From positions 62,001 to 126,000 of the forward strand of contig JAEUGY010000037.1 in NCBI GenBank assembly GCA_016794625.1: a stretch of DNA of 64,000 nucleotides, read 5' to 3'. This document shows, in pieces, positions 24,174 to 33,000 of this stretch. Every line of letters begins with the position of its first letter. Position 1 is the stretch's first letter. The notes below the pieces were generated by a model that did not search any database, had not been told where the DNA came from, and saw only the letters and a list, made by a program, of their open reading frames with translations. The stretch is from Opitutaceae bacterium (GTDB lineage Bacteria; Verrucomicrobiota; Verrucomicrobiia; Opitutales; Opitutaceae). The position numbers and the translations under genes are program-made.

Positions 24174-24986
24174 TCAATGGCCTCCGACCGCTGATCGCGC
24201 CGGTTTCTTTGGGAACCAAGGGATGAAGGCGCTGGTGGTGGCCTGGTAGGCGCGGTAGGCATCACCACGGCTGCGCACGCTCTGTTCCTCGGTCATGGGG
24301 ATGCCGGTCACGCGCAGCAGAAGGTAGAGCATGATCGCGGGGCAGATGACCGAGATCCAGCCCCAGGGCGAGGCGCAGGCGAAGACAAAGTAGGCGACCC
24401 AGACCAGCCACTCGAAGAAGTAGTTGGGATGGCGACTGTAGTGCCAGAGTCCGACGCTGCAGACCTTGCCGCGATTCTCAGGATTGCGTTTGAAGGCGGC
24501 GAGCTGGGCGTCGGCGAGCGTTTCACCGCAGAGCGCAATGAACCACAGCGTGGCGCCGGCCAGTTCAAAGGGATGCAGCCCCGGGTTCGGGTTGATGCAG
24601 ACGAGCGCGAACGGGAGCGACAGCACGACCAGGGACAGCGCCTGGAACTGATAAAACTTGAACATCTCCCAGTTGAAATTCGCCGCCCACCGCACGCGCA
24701 TCTCCCGATAACGTGCGTCTTCCTCGGGGTGGTGTCCCATGACCCGCTGATACAGGTGCGTGCCGAGCCGGATGCTCCACAGGCCGACCAGGGTGGGAAG
24801 CAGGATGCGTCGCAATGGCCAGCCATTGGCCAGCGCGCCATAGAGGGCTCCGAGGCCGAGGAAGGCATAGGACCAGGCGATGTCGACGATGCCGTAGTTG
24901 TTGATCCGCCGGGCGAGCAGGTAGATCAGGGCGAACGCCACGATGCAGGCTCCGGTGGCAACGAGGAGAAGTGCGGGAAGACTCAT
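24174..24986 (-). CDS. DUF1295 membrane protein (steroid-5-alpha-reductase-like)
   Basis: 270 residues from MSLPALLLVATGACIV. Several membrane helices are visible (VATGACIVAFALIYLLA, AWSYAFLGLGALYGAL, LSLVVLSLPFALVCI, WVAYFVFACASPWGWIS). The family motif LWHYSRHPNYFFEWLVW and the RGDAYRAYQATTSAFIPWFP tail are typical of DUF1295, related to steroid reductases and isoprenylcysteine methyltransferases. It is probably an integral membrane reductase acting on a lipid double bond. The start overlaps the end of the DUF2062 gene by 4 bp, which fits translational coupling. Confidence 0.9.
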   Translation of the reverse strand: MSLPALLLVATGACIVAFALIYLLARRINNYGIVDIAWSYAFLGLGALYGALANGWPLRRILLPTLVGLWSIRLGTHLYQRVMGHHPEEDARYREMRVRWAANFNWEMFKFYQFQALSLVVLSLPFALVCINPNPGLHPFELAGATLWFIALCGETLADAQLAAFKRNPENRGKVCSVGLWHYSRHPNYFFEWLVWVAYFVFACASPWGWISVICPAIMLYLLLRVTGIPMTEEQSVRSRGDAYRAYQATTSAFIPWFPKKPARSAVGGH

Positions 24987-25525
24987 GGGTGGGCGGAACG
25001 GCGCGCGGCCAGGGTGCGGGCGGCGCGCCGTAGGATGGGCCGCGCGAGGGCGCGCAGGCCGATGACGAGGAAGGGGAGAGTCACCGCCCAGGCGGTGAAG
25101 GCATGGATACCGGCCCAGCCGAACCGCTGCAGAAATTCCAGAAACGTCTGCTCGCGAAACGACTGCAGCAGCACGGGCACCGACAGCGGAAGGGGCGGAT
25201 CGCGCCAGATCCATTCACCCAGCCGTACGTACACCAGAATCATGGCGAGGTGGACGGGGCTGAGCACGTAGTTCAGGGTCTGAAGCAGAGGCTGATTGAG
25301 TCGCAGCCACACGCCGACCACAGCATTGAGCAGCGTGGTGAAACCGAAAAACGGGAAGAGTGACAGACCGGTTCCGAGCGCGAAGGTGAACGCCATCGTA
25401 TCCGGCGTCACGCCCTGCGTCAGCAGGCTCAGCACCGGATCCTTGAACCGACGCTGCCAGAAGGACCGGGGCGAAGGCACCGGAAGCGCGGCGGAGGACG
25501 AGGGCAGGGTGGGGGGAGGGTTCAC
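24983..25525 (-). CDS. DUF2062 membrane protein
   Basis: 180 residues, starting at a GTG that overlaps the stop of the DUF1475 gene. The DUF2062 core is clear: LLTQGVTPDTMAFTFALGTGLSLFPFFGFTTLL and LNQPLLQTLNYVLSPVHLAMI, with two or three membrane segments and a basic C-terminus (RPILRRAARTLAARR). Members often accompany lipid or cell-surface glycosyltransferase genes; function unknown. Here it sits in the middle of the CFA/DUF1365 lipid operon. Confidence 0.88.
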   Translation of the reverse strand: MNPPPTLPSSSAALPVPSPRSFWQRRFKDPVLSLLTQGVTPDTMAFTFALGTGLSLFPFFGFTTLLNAVVGVWLRLNQPLLQTLNYVLSPVHLAMILVYVRLGEWIWRDPPLPLSVPVLLQSFREQTFLEFLQRFGWAGIHAFTAWAVTLPFLVIGLRALARPILRRAARTLAARRSAHP

Positions 25526-25863
25526 GCGACGGGACGCCGGAGCAGCACCTCGGAGAGCGGGGCATCGGACCGCACGCGAAAGAGCTGGATCAGGCAGTAC
25601 ACGGACATGGCGATGTTTCCGAGGAGGAGAATGCCCACCAACCAGAGCGCCCGGGCCAGTCCGCTCCGTTCCTTGTAGGCGACCCAGACGTAGAACGTCA
25701 GGAAGCCCCAGTAGGCGTCAAAAAGCGTGGCGATGAACCAGCGATCCCCCGACACCGGTCCCCGGATGAAGTCGGGCAGGGATTGGCCGAGCGAGGCCCA
25801 GGTGGTGACCCAGAGCATCGAGGCGAGAATGAGGAGAAAAAAGGCGCGCAGGAAGAGGATCAT
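25522..25863 (-). CDS. DUF1475-family membrane protein
   Basis: 113 residues starting MILFLRAFFLLILASMLWVTT. Three membrane helices are visible (LRAFFLLILASMLWVTTWA, FIATLFDAYWGFLTFYVWVAY, ALWLVGILLLGNIAMSVYCLI). The DAYWGFLTFYVWVAYKE segment is the part I associate with DUF1475, a family usually encoded with cyclopropane synthase and DUF1365 genes. It sits 150 bp after the CFA synthase gene and overlaps the DUF2062 start. It is probably an accessory membrane component of the fatty-acid modification system. Confidence 0.82.
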   Translation of the reverse strand: MILFLRAFFLLILASMLWVTTWASLGQSLPDFIRGPVSGDRWFIATLFDAYWGFLTFYVWVAYKERSGLARALWLVGILLLGNIAMSVYCLIQLFRVRSDAPLSEVLLRRPVA

Positions 25864-26015
25864 GGCAGGAGAGGATGGGGTGGAGACGGGTGTTTGACCC
25901 GCAACCAGGGAACCGCGGTGGGTGCCCCACGCGGGGGATGCGGTGCGCCCGGGTGCGGGAGGGAGGCGGTGAGTCCGCCCGCCCGCAGACAAGTCAACGG
26001 AGCGAAGAGCCAGGC

Positions 26016-27329
26016 TCAGAAACTGAGATTGTTGGCGCGGGTGTGCAGTGTCTGAACGACCGAGATGTTTCGCATCGCGAAGGCGGCTTCGCAGTAGCAA
26101 AGGTAGTACGTCCATTTCCGGATGAACGGATCGTCGAAGCCCAGCCCGCGCACCTCGTCCAGGCGGTTGAGGAACCGTTCGCGCCAGACCTTGAGCGTCC
26201 GGGCATAGTCGTGACCCAGGTCGTCGATCTGGTGCAGACCGAACCCGCCGATTCGGGACAGAAGGTCGTTCACCCGGTTGAGCGAGAGCAGCAGCGAACC
26301 CGGGAAGATGTGTTTCTGGATGAAGTCGACCCCCCGGCGCAGCTCGGCGTAGCGGGAGTCCGGACAGGTGATGAACTGGAGGGCGAGCAGCCCGTCCGGT
26401 TTGAGCAATCGGTGGAGGGCCTGGCAGAAGGCGGGCAGGTAGGCATGCCCGATCGCCTCCATCATCTCGATCGAGACGATCTTGTCGAAACGGCCCTCGA
26501 TGTCGCGGTAATCCTGCAGCCGCACCTCGATGCGATCCGCCAGGCCGGCCGCGGCCACGCGCGCGCGGGCGAGCTCGAGCTGCTGCTGGGAAAGGGTGAC
26601 CGTGGTGACCCGGCAGCCGGTGGTGGAGGCGGCGTGGATCGCCCAGCCGCCCCAGCCGGACCCGATTTCGAGCACATGGTCGCCCGCCCCGAGCCGGAGG
26701 CTCCGGCAAAGCGCTTCGTTTTTCGCGCGCTGCGCCTCCTCAAGGGACTGGTCGGGCGATGTGTACTTGGCCGAGGAATACATCATCGTCGGATCAAGAA
26801 AGAGGGCGAAGAACTCGTTCGAGAGATCGTAGTGGCGCGCGATGTTGCTGCGCGCGTTGCGACGGGAGTTGGGCTGGAGCAGGTGTTCGATCCGATGGAC
26901 GAATCGCAGCAGATTGAGGGTCCACGACCGCGCCCGGCCGCGGGAAGAACCGGAAAGGGTCGGGGCCTGATCGACGTTGAGGATGAACCAGGCGATGACC
27001 GACGTCAGGTCGGGGGTCTCCCAGTCTCCGGCGATGTAGGACTCCGCAAACCCGATGTCGCCCCCGAGCACGCAGCGCTGGAAAAAGGCCTCGCGGCGCA
27101 CCCGGATCGTGGCGTGGGACGACAGCTCGAGCGGGAGCGCGGCGGCGCCACCGTGGGAGCCCTCGCCGAAATCCACCTGGCCGCCGTCCGGCAATTCGAT
27201 GCGCAGGCGGCCGCTCCGCATGCCACGGAAGGCTCCGATGACGGCCCGCCGGTAGAACGAGGGCGAGGTCGCCGGGGCGAAAACCGAGGAGGCGGGGGAA
27301 ACGGAGGAGGAAGAGGACGGGGAACTCAT
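26016..27329 (-). CDS. cfa: Cyclopropane-fatty-acyl-phospholipid synthase
   Basis: 437 residues with a Ser/Pro-rich first 25. The N-terminal lipid-binding domain (FAESYIAGDWETPDLTSV) is followed by the substrate-site motif HYDLSNEFFALFLDP (166-180), SAM motif EIGSGWGGWAIHAA (221-234), and the C-terminal bicarbonate-site region KIVSIEMMEAIG and YYLCYCEAAF. It methylenates the double bond of membrane acyl chains using SAM; some relatives instead add a methyl group. The stop of the upstream DUF1365 gene overlaps its start by 4 bp. It is the best-defined enzyme of the lipid operon. Confidence 0.93.
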   Translation of the reverse strand: MSSPSSSSSVSPASSVFAPATSPSFYRRAVIGAFRGMRSGRLRIELPDGGQVDFGEGSHGGAAALPLELSSHATIRVRREAFFQRCVLGGDIGFAESYIAGDWETPDLTSVIAWFILNVDQAPTLSGSSRGRARSWTLNLLRFVHRIEHLLQPNSRRNARSNIARHYDLSNEFFALFLDPTMMYSSAKYTSPDQSLEEAQRAKNEALCRSLRLGAGDHVLEIGSGWGGWAIHAASTTGCRVTTVTLSQQQLELARARVAAAGLADRIEVRLQDYRDIEGRFDKIVSIEMMEAIGHAYLPAFCQALHRLLKPDGLLALQFITCPDSRYAELRRGVDFIQKHIFPGSLLLSLNRVNDLLSRIGGFGLHQIDDLGHDYARTLKVWRERFLNRLDEVRGLGFDDPFIRKWTYYLCYCEAAFAMRNISVVQTLHTRANNLSF

Positions 27330-28141
27330 ACGTCGGACGGCTTGGGCTGAAGAAGGGAGGCGTGGGGCCGGTAAAGCCCGCGCTGATCACCGGGTCGGTC
27401 GGCTTTGCGGAACCATGGCACCGACTTGAGATAGAGTCGGAACGCCTGCCAGTGGATCAGGAAGATGATCTTCAGAGTGATGAAAGGATAGGCCAGACTA
27501 AGCCAGGCCAGCCGGCCGTCGGTCAGCGGCCGTTGCCGCCCGGACAGGGTGCTGGTCAGGGTTCTCTCGCCCCCCACATAATCATCGATCTGAATGGAAA
27601 GCCGGTCCGTCGGGAGTCGCAGTTGAAAGTCGAAGGCCACATCGACATCCGAGAACGGTGACACGTAAAAGTGTTTGGGTACCCGCAGATGAAAACTCCC
27701 GTCGGGCTGGAGCGTCTGCGGACCCAGCAAGAACGGCTTCATCTCCTTGAACGTATTGGTCACTTCCGGCATGGCCGCGACCGGCGTGCCGTCGGCCGAC
27801 AGGCAAAAGTAGAATGAAACCGGATTGAAGAGGTAACCCGCCACCCGGGGAAGGGTGACGAGTAGCACCCGCATGCCAGCGGTGGCGATCCCGGCCTTCG
27901 CCATGTGGTCGAGCACCCGTTGTTTCAAAGCGGCGCCGGCTGCGGCTTCCGTGGGAAGATAGTCGCGATCCCGAAACGAGTACAGATTGCGACGCTCCAC
28001 GGAAAACAGCCGCAACCGCTGGTCGATGTCGGAAAGTTCGTCCAAATCGATCGCAAACAGGAAAATCCGGTAGACGAAACGATGCGCCCGGGGTGCAAAC
28101 CGGGCGTGCATAACGTGGCATTCGTACAGGCAGGACTTCAT
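27326..28141 (-). CDS. DUF1365 protein
   Basis: 271 residues starting MKSCLYECHVMHARFAPRAHRFVYRIF, the conserved start of DUF1365. Later family segments: YLPTEAAAGAALKQRVLDHM, LVTLPRVAGYLFNPVSFYFC, VPKHFYVSPF and a hydrophobic C-terminal part (SLAYPFITLKIIFLIHWQAF) likely to sit at the membrane. DUF1365 genes nearly always precede CFA-type methyltransferases and often a flavin amine oxidase; no oxidase gene is present here. An unusual-fatty-acid function is inferred from that association only. It is the first gene of the minus-strand operon. Confidence 0.92.
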   Translation of the reverse strand: MKSCLYECHVMHARFAPRAHRFVYRIFLFAIDLDELSDIDQRLRLFSVERRNLYSFRDRDYLPTEAAAGAALKQRVLDHMAKAGIATAGMRVLLVTLPRVAGYLFNPVSFYFCLSADGTPVAAMPEVTNTFKEMKPFLLGPQTLQPDGSFHLRVPKHFYVSPFSDVDVAFDFQLRLPTDRLSIQIDDYVGGERTLTSTLSGRQRPLTDGRLAWLSLAYPFITLKIIFLIHWQAFRLYLKSVPWFRKADRPGDQRGLYRPHASLLQPKPSDV

Positions 28142-28459
28142 GCGCAACGATTTAGGAGAAACAAGGTAGGCGGAAGGGGTGAGGGCGCAATGCGGGTTAA
28201 GTGAATTGTCCGCAGGTGGTACGGCCAATCCCATCAGGTGGATGCAGGTTTCATGCTCTCCCGGACCATGCTGGCGGAAACACGCTGCTTTGGAATCAAG
28301 AAGGCAAACTACGTTCGCAAGGACGGCCGTCCACCTCGGAAACGGAGGTGATCGGGGGGCCCGTTCAATTGGGTTTGGACCTTGGGGCGTGGCTTGCCCC
28401 GGCGTTCCGTATGGTCTTTGTTGGGCCTCCTCCGGGCCCGACGCCATGGAACCGATCTC
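28142..28459. other. Divergent intergenic region, no gene seen
   Basis: 318 bp between the DUF1365 gene (minus) and the HELGH membrane protein (plus). Open frames here have no family features. A weak CACCTC/GAGGTG hairpin (near 28335) is present, but no promoter motif with proper spacing was recognised. It should hold the promoters of both flanking genes. Confidence 0.35.
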
Positions 28460-29077
28460 ATGAAGCGTGGGCCTGCGACCGTGCCGGTGAAACCCCTCTC
28501 CCTGTTCCTTCTTTTTGCCTTCGGGTTGCTTTTTATGCCCCTGCTGGTCGTGGTGCACGAGCTGGGACACGCCGCAGTCGGCATGTATTTAGGTTTTCCT
28601 GTCCACCTTTCGTACGCGGCGGTCCGGTACCAGACCGCGGGCCGGGTCATGACCGATGCGGACGAAGCGTGGATCACACTGGGCGGGCCGATGGTGGAAT
28701 TCACCGTCTGTGCGGCGGGGCTGGCCTGGCTCGTGCGGCGACGGTGGGGAAAAAAGTCGGTCCCGGTGAGCCGGGCCGACTGGCTGGCGACCGCCGCCTG
28801 TGTGCTCGGTGCGGTGCGCTGGCTACGGGTGGTGACCGGCACGCCGGCCTTGCCCCAGCCCGCGGATGAAGCCCTCTTGTCCGGCGCGCTGGGCCTGCCG
28901 GTATGGGTCCTGCCCTATGGTTTGGCGCCGCTGGCGCTGGCGGTCATGGTCCTGGCCCTACGCCTGCATCCGCCGGGGCGACGTCTGGCGCCTTTCGCCG
29001 GGCTCTTCTGCGGCGCGGGGGCCGGTTTGTTCCTCTGGTTTCGCTGGGTCGGACCCTGGCTCCTGCCCCCGGCTTGA
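28460..29077 (+). CDS. Membrane protein with HELGH zinc-metalloprotease motif
   Basis: 205 residues starting MKRGPATVPVK. Helix one (LSLFLLFAFGLLFMPLLVVV) runs directly into HELGH, a HExxH zinc site like that of M50-type membrane proteases; more hydrophobic segments follow (MVEFTVCAAGLAWLV, LPVWVLPYGLAPLALAVMVL, PFAGLFCGAGAGLFLWF). A third metal ligand (an NPDG or D motif) could not be identified with confidence, so it may be an M50-like or an unrelated zinc membrane protein. It converges with the VPD-sorted protein gene through a terminator. Confidence 0.6.
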   Translation: MKRGPATVPVKPLSLFLLFAFGLLFMPLLVVVHELGHAAVGMYLGFPVHLSYAAVRYQTAGRVMTDADEAWITLGGPMVEFTVCAAGLAWLVRRRWGKKSVPVSRADWLATAACVLGAVRWLRVVTGTPALPQPADEALLSGALGLPVWVLPYGLAPLALAVMVLALRLHPPGRRLAPFAGLFCGAGAGLFLWFRWVGPWLLPPA

Positions 29078-29116
29078 GCCCCGGGATTGAGGGAAAAGGG
29101 GGGGAAGACGGAAACG

Positions 29117-29150
29117 CAAAAAGCCGCGGCCTGTTGGCCGCGGCTTTTGC
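29117..29150. terminator. Bidirectional intrinsic terminator
   Basis: Stem AAAAGCCGCGGCC / GGCCGCGGCTTTT with a TGTT loop. A-runs on one side and T-runs on the other make it usable in both directions, between the HELGH membrane protein and the VPD-sorted protein. Confidence 0.9.
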
Positions 29151-29172
29151 CGAAGAGTTAACCGAAACAAGA

Positions 29173-29751
29173 TTACACAGAACGCTTCTGACGGCGCTTG
29201 GCCCAAGCCAGACCGGCCAGAGCGGAACCGAACAGCAGGCCTGAGGCGCCGGCATCCGGCACAGACGCAGCGTCAGCCCGGGTCGTGGCGGAGAACGAGA
29301 AGTTCCCCTCGCCGATACCCCGGCCCTGACTGGTGAAGAACCAGCTGCCGGGAGTGGAGTCGTATCCATTACCGGTCAGCACTCCAGTGCCCTTGATTGA
29401 GAGGAAATCGACATCCTGGAAGATAACGGTGGACGTTCCGAGGTCGAAGGTGAAGCCACCCACGGTCCAGAGGTTTGCCGTTCCAGCGCCGAAGGTCCAG
29501 GCATTGGTCATGGAGACCGAGTCGCCGGGATTGATGGTCGTGTCGAGGGCTGACCCGACAGTGACGCCGAGAGGCGTCACGTTGACCGAGGTCCATGAGA
29601 GCACCTTGGTCGCGTCATCAAGGGTCGTGCCATCGAATTTGGCTCCACCGGAAAAGTCCAAGGAACCCGTGATGGGCAGGGCGAAACTCATGCTCGTGGC
29701 CATCAAGGCCGCGGTGAGGGTCCCGACGAGCGGGAGGAGTGATTTATTCAT
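29173..29751 (-). CDS. Exported protein with VPD-type C-terminal sorting signal
   Basis: 192 residues. Signal peptide MNKSLLPLVGTLTAALMATSMSFA, then a Gly/Thr/Ser-rich beta-type body (FSGGAKFDGTTLDD, WTFGAGTANLWTVGG, GTGVLTGNGYDSTPG). The C-terminus has VPDAGASG, a hydrophobic helix LLFGSALAGLAWA and the basic end KRRQKRSV, the layout of VPDSG-CTERM/PEP-CTERM proteins cut by an exosortase. The usual VPDSGST reads VPDAGAS. It is probably delivered to the cell surface or extracellular matrix. No exosortase gene is in the window. Confidence 0.85.
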   Translation of the reverse strand: MNKSLLPLVGTLTAALMATSMSFALPITGSLDFSGGAKFDGTTLDDATKVLSWTSVNVTPLGVTVGSALDTTINPGDSVSMTNAWTFGAGTANLWTVGGFTFDLGTSTVIFQDVDFLSIKGTGVLTGNGYDSTPGSWFFTSQGRGIGEGNFSFSATTRADAASVPDAGASGLLFGSALAGLAWAKRRQKRSV

Positions 29752-29963
29752 GCTGTATAGTGGCCATTTCGAGTTCGAGGAATACGAACCCGCATCCCTC
29801 AAGGTATCAGGGGCCGCGGACTGCAACGATGGGGTCTGTTCCTACCTCGACTGGTTTTGCCCCGTTTCTGCTCGTCTTGCGCAACCCTCCGGTGCCGTGG
29901 TTCTTCGACGTCCACGCGGCCCGGGTGGGTCGGCGGCGCCCTCACCGAGGAGCCCAGACCCGC

Positions 29964-29996
29964 AAAAAAAGGGCGCCCCGCGTCAGCGGGGCGCCC
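29964..29996 (-). terminator. Terminator of the first TonB-dependent receptor gene
   Basis: An 11-bp stem GGGCGCCCCGC / GCGGGGCGCCC with loop GTCA. In minus-strand sense it is followed by a run of seven T's. It starts about 60 bp after the receptor stop codon. Confidence 0.9.
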
Positions 29997-30057
29997 TGGG
30001 AGGAGGGAGGAGGCGCGGGGGGCGGAGCAATCCGCCCGACGCGGGATTCCGGCGCGA

Positions 30058-33000
30058 TTAGAACTCGATCCGGGCGCCGAGCTGGATGCGCCAGCGCGAC
30101 ATGCCATTGTCGATGCCGAAATCGCCCGGCGTGGCGGTATAGGTCGGTCGGATACGACCGTCCGTGCCGTAGCTCGCGGCGGAAAGGAACCGGCGGCGGA
30201 ACACATCGTTGGAGATGCCGGGGGCCACTTCGGTGAAGCTGAACAGCTCATCGTCGATGAAGGAACCGAAGTTGATGAAATCGAAGAAGAGGGAGAGCCT
30301 GACCGAGCTGTAGACCGGGATCTGCTGCACAAACTTCAGGTCGAGGCGGTTGAACCACGGCTCGGTGAAGCCGTTCTTCGGCGCAATGCCACCGGCATAG
30401 CGACCCAGGCCGCTGGACTGGATGAAGGCGAACATGGCGTCGCGCTGCGCGGTCGTCATGCCCGAGAAGTCGAAGCGGGCGTCGTCCACACCCGACGGCA
30501 CCGCCACCAGGTCGTTGTCCGTGCGGCCGTCGCCGTTCAGATCGCCGGACGCGGCGCCCACGCTGCCGTAGACCCAGGAGAACGGATTGCCCGTGCGTCC
30601 TTCGTAGTAGACGCTGACGATGGTCTTCCAGTTCTTGTAAACCTCGATCTGACGCGAGTAGGAGACCTGGATCCGGTCGCGGACTTCGAAGTCCGAGATG
30701 CCCTTTTCAACGGCGCTTTGGTTGAAGACCACATTGCGCTGCCACTGTCCGCTGGCGGTGGTCTGTCCGATCGCCTGGGCTTCGACCGAGCGTCCGCGTG
30801 AATAGGAGACGTTGGCGGCCCACTTGTTCTTGAACGGACGATCCCACGTCGCGGTGTAATAGGTGGACTCACCGACATCGACGTTCTTCACCCGGAACAG
30901 ATCCGTGTAACCCGCGAAGCGAGCGTTGGCCGCGGTGCCCGGATTGCCCGAGAAACGCTGACGACCATCGGCCGACGGCAGGGTGGAGGGACGCAGGTTC
31001 TCATTGACGATGAACAGCGCCTGATCGACCGACGAGTGCACCATTTCAAAGGTGAGGGTCGAGTCGAGCACGGGCAGTTTGAAGTCGACCGCGAGGTTGC
31101 CGCGCCAGACTTGGGGCAGCTCAATGTCCCCATCGGCCCAGTCGACTTCGCGCCGCAGGTTCGGATTGTCGGTGCCGGTCGCGATGGGATTCGCCGGGTC
31201 AAACTCCGTGCGCAGGTAGGTGGTGAGGGACGTCGGCAAGGGGTTGACGGCATCCGCGCTCGAGCGGGAGAAGGTGCCTACACCCGTCGCACCGAAGGAA
31301 TTGGAGAAGAACACCCACGGAGCGCGACCGAGGAAGTGGCCGGCCCCGCCCCGGATCTGGATCGTGCGTTTGTCATCAACCGCGAAGTTGAAACCGACGC
31401 GCGGCGAAATGGCGCTGGAACCATCGAGCGTGCCGTCGTTCCGGAAACCGGTGGCGGTGAGGAAATCGCGATTCAGTTCCGGCTTCAGATCGGTTTCGCC
31501 AAACTCGTAGCGCAATCCCGCGTTCACCGTCAGGCGCGGCGAGACATCCCACTTCGCTTGCGCGTAGATGCCGGTCGTGGTGAAGTCGGAGATGTCCGCC
31601 ACGGGACGTTTTGCGGGATCGTAATAGTTGCGCTGGATGACCGCATTGGTGTCGGCGAGGAAGTCCGCGTATGTCCGGTAGCTGACGAGGCCGTAGGAGC
31701 CTTGGCGGAACAGATTGTAGAAATCGTTCTGCTCACGTTCGACGCCGCCGGAGAAGACGAAGTTGCGCCAGAAATAGTCGCCCGAAGCGCTGAACTGGTC
31801 CGTGTCGACCGCGATGGCGTTGCCCTGGCGGAATTGTTCGGTGCCGGCGATGTAGACGCCGTTCGTGACCGCGGCGCCGTTGAGCAGATCGGTGCCGGTC
31901 AGGCCGAAGATGTAGGTCATCGGCGCGGTGCTGTTGACCGGCGTGGCCTGGTCCTGCGTGGTGTTCGAGTACTTGACCTCGGTCTTGAAGTCCGGCGTCC
32001 ACTGACTCAGCAGCTGCGCGGCGATGGATTTTTCTTCCCGCGTCTGCGAGTAGAAGTGACCGTCGGACGACGTGTTGATGCCGCCCGTCACCCCGGCGTT
32101 GTTCGAGGTGGCTCCGGCAAAGTTACCGAACTGTGGCACTTCGCCTTCGGTGGTCGAATAGCGGACCGACAGGCGATGGTCGGCGTTGATGGCCCAGTCG
32201 ACCTTCGCAAGAATCTTCTTTTCCTCGGACACGTTCGAGGTGCGCGACGTCACGGGATTGCCCCAAGCGATCGTCTTGCCCGCCGCGCTGCTGATCTGGC
32301 CGAGCCGCGTCAGGATGGCTGATTCGTTCGGCGTGGAGAAACGCGGGTCGCGTCCGGCGCCGGCGCTTTCGAGTTCCTCGTAGTTAAGAAAGAAGAACAG
32401 ACGGTTCTTGATGATGGGACCTCCGAACGTCGCTCCCATCGTCGTGCGTTCCAGGGGCGGGACGATCTTGTTCGCCCCGTTGAGGAAGCGCTCGCGTTCG
32501 TTTTCACCCTGCAGCTGGACGCCGGCGAGTTCGTCGCCGCGGAAGTAGTAGTAGAGGCTGCCCTTGAACTTGTTGGTGCCGGACTTGGTGACCGCGTTGA
32601 TGGCGGCGCCGGTGAAGCTGGCGAGTTTGACATCGTACGGAGAGACGTCGGTCGCGATCTGTTCGATCGTGTCGAGCGAGAGCGGGTTGAAGAAGGAGGC
32701 AAGCCCGGTGCCGTTGAGTCCGAACTGGTCGTTGATGCGGGCGCCATCGATCAGGACCGAGTTGTAGCGGTTATTTTGTCCCACGGCGGTGATCTGTGAC
32801 TCCTCGCGGTCGCCAAAGGTCGACCGCAGGGTGATCAACGGGGTCGCGCTGACCATGTCGGCCAGTGAACGCTCGGACGTGGGCTTGGCGGCCAGCCGTT
32901 CCGCGGTGAGCACGGAGCCGGCGCCGATCGCACCGCCGTCCAGGTCATTGGCGTCTTCCTTCACGGTGAACGCCTCCATGGCCACCACGTCGGAGGGGGT

